Below, one piece after another: positions 61,254 through 64,000 of a stretch of DNA of 64,000 nt. Numbering within the stretch: the stretch's first letter is position 1; each line of letters starts with the position of its first letter. The stretch is taken from contig NZ_VLLI01000011.1 of assembly GCF_007830615.1 (NCBI RefSeq), positions 124,001 to 188,000 of the forward strand. Reading direction: 5' to 3'. The DNA comes from Mucilaginibacter frigoritolerans. Its GTDB lineage: Bacteria > Bacteroidota > Bacteroidia > Sphingobacteriales > Sphingobacteriaceae. Under the pieces are notes generated by a model. It ran no database searches, was not told where the DNA came from, and saw only the letters and a list, made by a program, of their open reading frames with translations. A program made the position numbers and the translations under genes.

Positions 61254-61285
61254 CACGTCATTGCTTCGTATCTTGCAATGACGTG
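61254..61285. repeat. REP-like palindrome between porX and tsaE
   Basis: CACGTCATTGC (61254-61264) pairs perfectly with GCAATGACGTG (61275-61285) across 10 bp (TTCGTATCTT). Words of the form CGTCATTGC-(n)-GCAATGACG are a common repeat in bacterial genomes. The right arm ends 27 bp before the tsaE ATG. Confidence 0.7.
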
Positions 61286-61312
61286 GCGGTTAACTTAGGT
61301 CTGTTTAAATTC

Positions 61313-61729
61313 ATGCTTCTAAACGTAACATCCACCGCTGAACTTCCTGCAGTAGCAGCCGAAATCATATCATATTCGGCAAACTCCCGTATTTTTCTTT
61401 TTTACGGAGATATGGGGGCGGGTAAAACTACCCTTATCAAATCCTTGTGCGAATATTTAGGTACTGCCGAGCCGGTAACGAGCCCTACCTTTTCCATAGT
61501 GAATGAATACATTGGCTCAAAGAACAGAATTTTTCATTTTGATTTCTATCGCCTTAAAAATGAATCAGAAGCATTGGATATGGGGTATGAAGAATATTTT
61601 TATGCCGATGCCTACTGCTTTATTGAATGGCCCGAAAAAATCCCTAACCTGCTGCCGGATCATTATGTAAAAATTGAGATACAAGTTACCGGCAATCACT
61701 CGCGGCAGATACTTATTGAAAAGATTTAA
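61313..61729 (+). CDS. tsaE: tRNA t6A ATPase TsaE
   Basis: TsaE is the P-loop ATPase of the complex that makes N6-threonylcarbamoyladenosine at position 37 of tRNAs reading ANN codons. The 138-residue product has the Walker A FYGDMGAGKTTLIKSL, VTSPTFSIVNEY, HFDFYRL and CFIEWPEKIP, all TsaE motifs, and is of normal length. ATG 61313 is chosen; an earlier in-frame codon reads through the repeat. It is followed by ald after 52 bp, and preceded by porX. Confidence 0.95.
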   Translation: MLLNVTSTAELPAVAAEIISYSANSRIFLFYGDMGAGKTTLIKSLCEYLGTAEPVTSPTFSIVNEYIGSKNRIFHFDFYRLKNESEALDMGYEEYFYADAYCFIEWPEKIPNLLPDHYVKIEIQVTGNHSRQILIEKI

Positions 61730-61781
61730 TTTTAACATATCACGTTTTTTATTATCTTCATCAACCAGAAAGTAATATACA

Positions 61782-63008
61782 ATGAGTTCAGGCAAATACA
61801 GTGGATTTTCGGATATAGCTAAACAAGCCTTAATGCAACCCCAGGAATCCATGCTGGAGGTTAAAAATAAAAAAGACAAACTTTATATAGGCATTCCGAA
61901 AGAAGTATCTTTCCAGGAAAACAGGGTTCCGTTAACGCCTCTATCTGTTGCATTGCTCATCAACAACGGGCACGATGTAATGCTGGAAAGCAACGCCGGG
62001 CAAGCTGCAAACTTTAAGGATAAAGATTACAGCGAACAAGGGGCGCAAATAGTTTATGATACCAAAAGGGTTTACGAGGCCGACATCATTATCAAAATAG
62101 CGCCGCCAACAATGGCCGAAATTGAGATGATGAAACCCGGGCAAATCCTTATTTCAGCGCTGCAGGTATCAACCTTAAAGGCCGAATGCCTGCATGCCAT
62201 GCTCAACAAAAAAATAACCGCCCTATGCTTTGAACATTTACGGGATGAAGGTGGATCATTAAGTGTAGTAAGGGCAATGAGCGAAATTGTTGGTGCAACC
62301 TCCATACTCATAGCCGGCGAATACCTGAGCAACATATTTGATGGCAAGGGCTTAATGCTTGGCGGCATAACAGGTGTTCCCCCAACCGAAATTGTAATTT
62401 TAGGAGCTGGCACAGTTGGTGAATATGCCGCACGTACTGCCATATCATTAGGCGCCGAGGTAAAGGTCTTTGACCCTTCTATTTATAAATTACGCCGCCT
62501 GCAAAATAACATTGGCGCTCGGGTATTTACTTCAGTAGTACAACCCATCGTATTGGAAAAAGCAATTACCACCTGCGATGTAGCAATCGGCGCAATGCGT
62601 GCAGAAGATGGTCGAAGCCCCTGCATCGTATCAGAAGCAACCGTGAGCCGCATGAAACCGAATTCGGTAATTATTGATGTCAGCATTGATCAGGGCGGCT
62701 GTTTCGAAACATCCGAAATCACCAATCATACACATCCTGTTTTCCGCAAATATGATGTGATCCACTATTGCGTGCCCAATATTGCATCGCGCGTGGCACG
62801 TACTGCTACCTATGCTTTAACTAATATTTTCACCCCTATATTGTTGGATATCGGCGAGCATGGTGGTCTTAAAAATGTGATATGGCAAAAATCGGGTATC
62901 CGGGATGCTGTTTACGTTTACCATGGCCAGCTAACCAATAAACATATGGGCGAAAGATTTTCTATCCCCTGCAAAGATCTCGACCTGCTTATCGTTTCGC
63001 ACCGTTAA
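61782..63008 (+). CDS. ald: Alanine dehydrogenase
   Basis: Alanine dehydrogenase interconverts L-alanine and pyruvate using NAD. The 408-residue product has the core KLYIGIPKEVSFQENRVPLTPLS after an N-terminal extension of about 40 residues, QILISALQVSTLKAEC, the NAD-binding PTEIVILGAGTVGEYAARTA, and DQGGCFETSEIT with HYCVPNIASRVARTATYAL. The extension and the fold are usual for Bacteroidota members. The neighbouring vanX-like gene releases D-alanine, so both could serve alanine use. It lies 52 bp after tsaE. Confidence 0.94.
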   Translation: MSSGKYSGFSDIAKQALMQPQESMLEVKNKKDKLYIGIPKEVSFQENRVPLTPLSVALLINNGHDVMLESNAGQAANFKDKDYSEQGAQIVYDTKRVYEADIIIKIAPPTMAEIEMMKPGQILISALQVSTLKAECLHAMLNKKITALCFEHLRDEGGSLSVVRAMSEIVGATSILIAGEYLSNIFDGKGLMLGGITGVPPTEIVILGAGTVGEYAARTAISLGAEVKVFDPSIYKLRRLQNNIGARVFTSVVQPIVLEKAITTCDVAIGAMRAEDGRSPCIVSEATVSRMKPNSVIIDVSIDQGGCFETSEITNHTHPVFRKYDVIHYCVPNIASRVARTATYALTNIFTPILLDIGEHGGLKNVIWQKSGIRDAVYVYHGQLTNKHMGERFSIPCKDLDLLIVSHR

Positions 63009-63009
63009 T

Positions 63010-63693
63010 ATGAAATATATTATTGTTCTGTTTTTATCAGGTTTTATTTGCTGTGCTGCATCGGCCCAGCATTATAAATACATTGATAGTTCAAAAGTAA
63101 TGGCACTAAAAAGCTATACGGAGCAAATTAAGGCCAATCCTAATATCCGCCTGGTTGAAATTAACAAATACATACCCGGCATAGTGCTTGATATCAGGTA
63201 TGCCACTTCCGATAACTTTATGCACCGCAAAATGTACAAGCAAGCCAGGGCATTTGCAAGGCTGCCGGTGGTAATGGCTTTGAAGGATGTGGAGGAAGAT
63301 TTAAAAACCCGTGGCCTGGGTATTAAGATATATGATGCTTACCGCCCCTATGCCGTTACCGTAAAGTTTTATGAAGAAACCCCCGATACCAATTTTGTGG
63401 CCGATCCGCGCAAAGGGTCAAAACATAACCGGGGCTGCGCTATTGACATGAGTTTAATTGACCTTAAAACAGGCAAAGAATTGGATATGCCAACCGGTTT
63501 TGATAGTTTCAGCAAAAAGGCCGGTGCTAACTATGCTGATTTACCCAAACAAGAAATAGCCAACCGCGAGTTATTAAAAAGTGTTATGGCAGCACACGGT
63601 TTTAGAGTAATAGCTACCGAATGGTGGCACTATGATTTTAACGGCTGGGCAAGCTATCCACTCCTTGATATCCCTTTTTCCGAAATTCAATAA
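63010..63693 (+). CDS. D-alanyl-D-alanine dipeptidase, VanX/DdpX type
   Basis: The 227-residue product cleaves D-Ala-D-Ala in the periplasm. It has a signal peptide ending ASAQ, then LVEINKYIPGIVLDIRYATS, IYDAYRPYAVTVKFYEE (transition-state Arg), the zinc motif KHNRGCAIDMSLID with His and Asp, and the C-terminal ATEWWHYDFNGW with the catalytic Glu and third zinc-ligand His. All zinc ligands are present. It starts 1 bp after the ald stop, so the two are co-transcribed; released D-alanine could feed into alanine metabolism. The usual role is recycling rather than vancomycin resistance. Confidence 0.94.
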   Translation: MKYIIVLFLSGFICCAASAQHYKYIDSSKVMALKSYTEQIKANPNIRLVEINKYIPGIVLDIRYATSDNFMHRKMYKQARAFARLPVVMALKDVEEDLKTRGLGIKIYDAYRPYAVTVKFYEETPDTNFVADPRKGSKHNRGCAIDMSLIDLKTGKELDMPTGFDSFSKKAGANYADLPKQEIANRELLKSVMAAHGFRVIATEWWHYDFNGWASYPLLDIPFSEIQ

Positions 63694-63792
63694 TCATCCG
63701 TTTAAAATTCTCTGCAAACATTTTTTGCTAATAAGTCTTTTTATAGCAATGAACAAAGCTGTATATCTAATTGTGGCAATTTCAAAACCGGC

Positions 63793-64000
63793 ATGAAGTT
63801 TTTTAGCAAAAAATATCTCAAAAATATCTGGAACATACTGGTAGCTACCTTTATGGGCTTTATTGATGACAATGGACTAAAATTGAGTGCTTCACTGGCA
63901 TACTATACCATTTTCTCCATGGCTCCACTGTTAATTCTGGTTATATCCCTAATCAACCTGTTTTTTAGTCAGGGAGTAGCAACAGATAAACTATATCTCG
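63793..64000 (+). CDS. YihY/BrkB family membrane protein, 5' part (runs off the right edge)
   Basis: An open frame from ATG 63793 reaches the window edge without a stop. The visible 69 residues start MKFFSKKYLKNIWNILVATF and contain GFIDDNGLKLSASLAYYTIF, followed by SMAPLLILVISLINLFF, the N-terminal pattern of YihY/BrkB proteins (formerly annotated as ribonuclease BN). These are multi-pass inner-membrane proteins of uncertain function. A gap of 99 bp separates it from the dipeptidase gene. Confidence 0.85.
   Translation, partial: MKFFSKKYLKNIWNILVATFMGFIDDNGLKLSASLAYYTIFSMAPLLILVISLINLFFSQGVATDKLYL

Noticed and set aside
63010..63693. Vancomycin resistance determinant
   Set aside because: There are no vanH/vanA-type genes nearby; VanX/DdpX homologues in Gram-negatives usually recycle D-Ala-D-Ala.
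1..64000. tRNA or rRNA genes, CRISPR arrays, prophage or insertion sequences
   Set aside because: No cloverleaf, regular direct-repeat array with spacers, integrase, transposase or phage structural gene was seen.

Overview
The window looks like a chromosomal segment of a Bacteroidota bacterium of the family Sphingobacteriaceae, probably Mucilaginibacter or a close relative such as Pedobacter. The evidence is gene content: the type IX secretion regulator PorX, a protein with a gliding-motility-type C-terminal sorting domain, a TonB-dependent receptor, an LpxC-FabZ fusion, the ribosomal-protein neighbour DUF4295, and BshC. It is supported by AT-rich intergenic DNA, few Shine-Dalgarno sequences, and promoters of the Bacteroidota form TTTG-N19/20-TAnnTTTG. 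The genus is an inference; no rRNA or tRNA gene was seen.

Layout. 0-2.7 kb: the 5' part of a small membrane protein, an MFS exporter and two small unknown ORFs. 2.7-8.6 kb (minus): surE, a small membrane protein, lpxB, a lipoprotein, a CsbD-like protein and acs. 8.9-15.7 kb (plus): rpmB-rpmG-DUF4295-ftsY-rimO, then bshC, a small hydrolase and a malate/lactate dehydrogenase. 15.7-20.1 kb (minus): parA-parB-DUF5683-dapB-lepB. 20.4-31.4 kb: an FMN reductase, a VIT-family transporter, tandem beta-barrel paralogues, a sorting-domain adhesin-like protein, a TonB-dependent receptor and a GH20 hexosaminidase. 31.7-34.3 kb: a four-gene run ending in a histidine kinase and a LuxR-type response regulator. 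34.3-43.4 kb (minus): an ABC exporter, frr, a lipocalin, pyrH, nagA, tsf, rpsB, rpsI and rplM. 43.7-48.8 kb (minus): two NHL-repeat lipoproteins, a DUF4421-like protein, an unknown and a methyltransferase. 48.9-53.9 kb (plus): an M1 peptidase, a MaoC hydratase, a toxin-antitoxin pair, an LLM oxidoreductase and a desaturase. 53.9-59.4 kb (minus): an ABC ATPase, lpxA, lpxC-fabZ, lpxD and an HD phosphohydrolase. 59.7-64 kb (plus): porX, tsaE, ald, a VanX-type dipeptidase and the start of a YihY-family gene.

Functional themes: lipid A synthesis is well represented (lpxA, lpxC-fabZ, lpxD, lpxB); the translation set includes L13, S9, S2, EF-Ts, RRF, L28, L33 and RimO; chromosome partition and envelope maturation sit together in the parAB-dapB-lepB block; GH20 and NagA fit chitin or peptidoglycan amino-sugar use.

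No prophage, CRISPR array, insertion sequence with a transposase, or obvious defence island was found. The least explained material is non-coding: two copies of a roughly 170-bp structured repeat whose 3' hairpin differs by compensatory changes (38194-38367, 40431-40594), a roughly 500-bp nested inverted-repeat element (36225-36727), several smaller palindromic repeats and a G+C-rich segment (43611-43745). The best protein-level candidate for an uncharacterised system is the operon-like run at 31.7-34.3 kb, where a multi-pass membrane protein is translationally coupled to a short kinase that has no sensor domain of its own.
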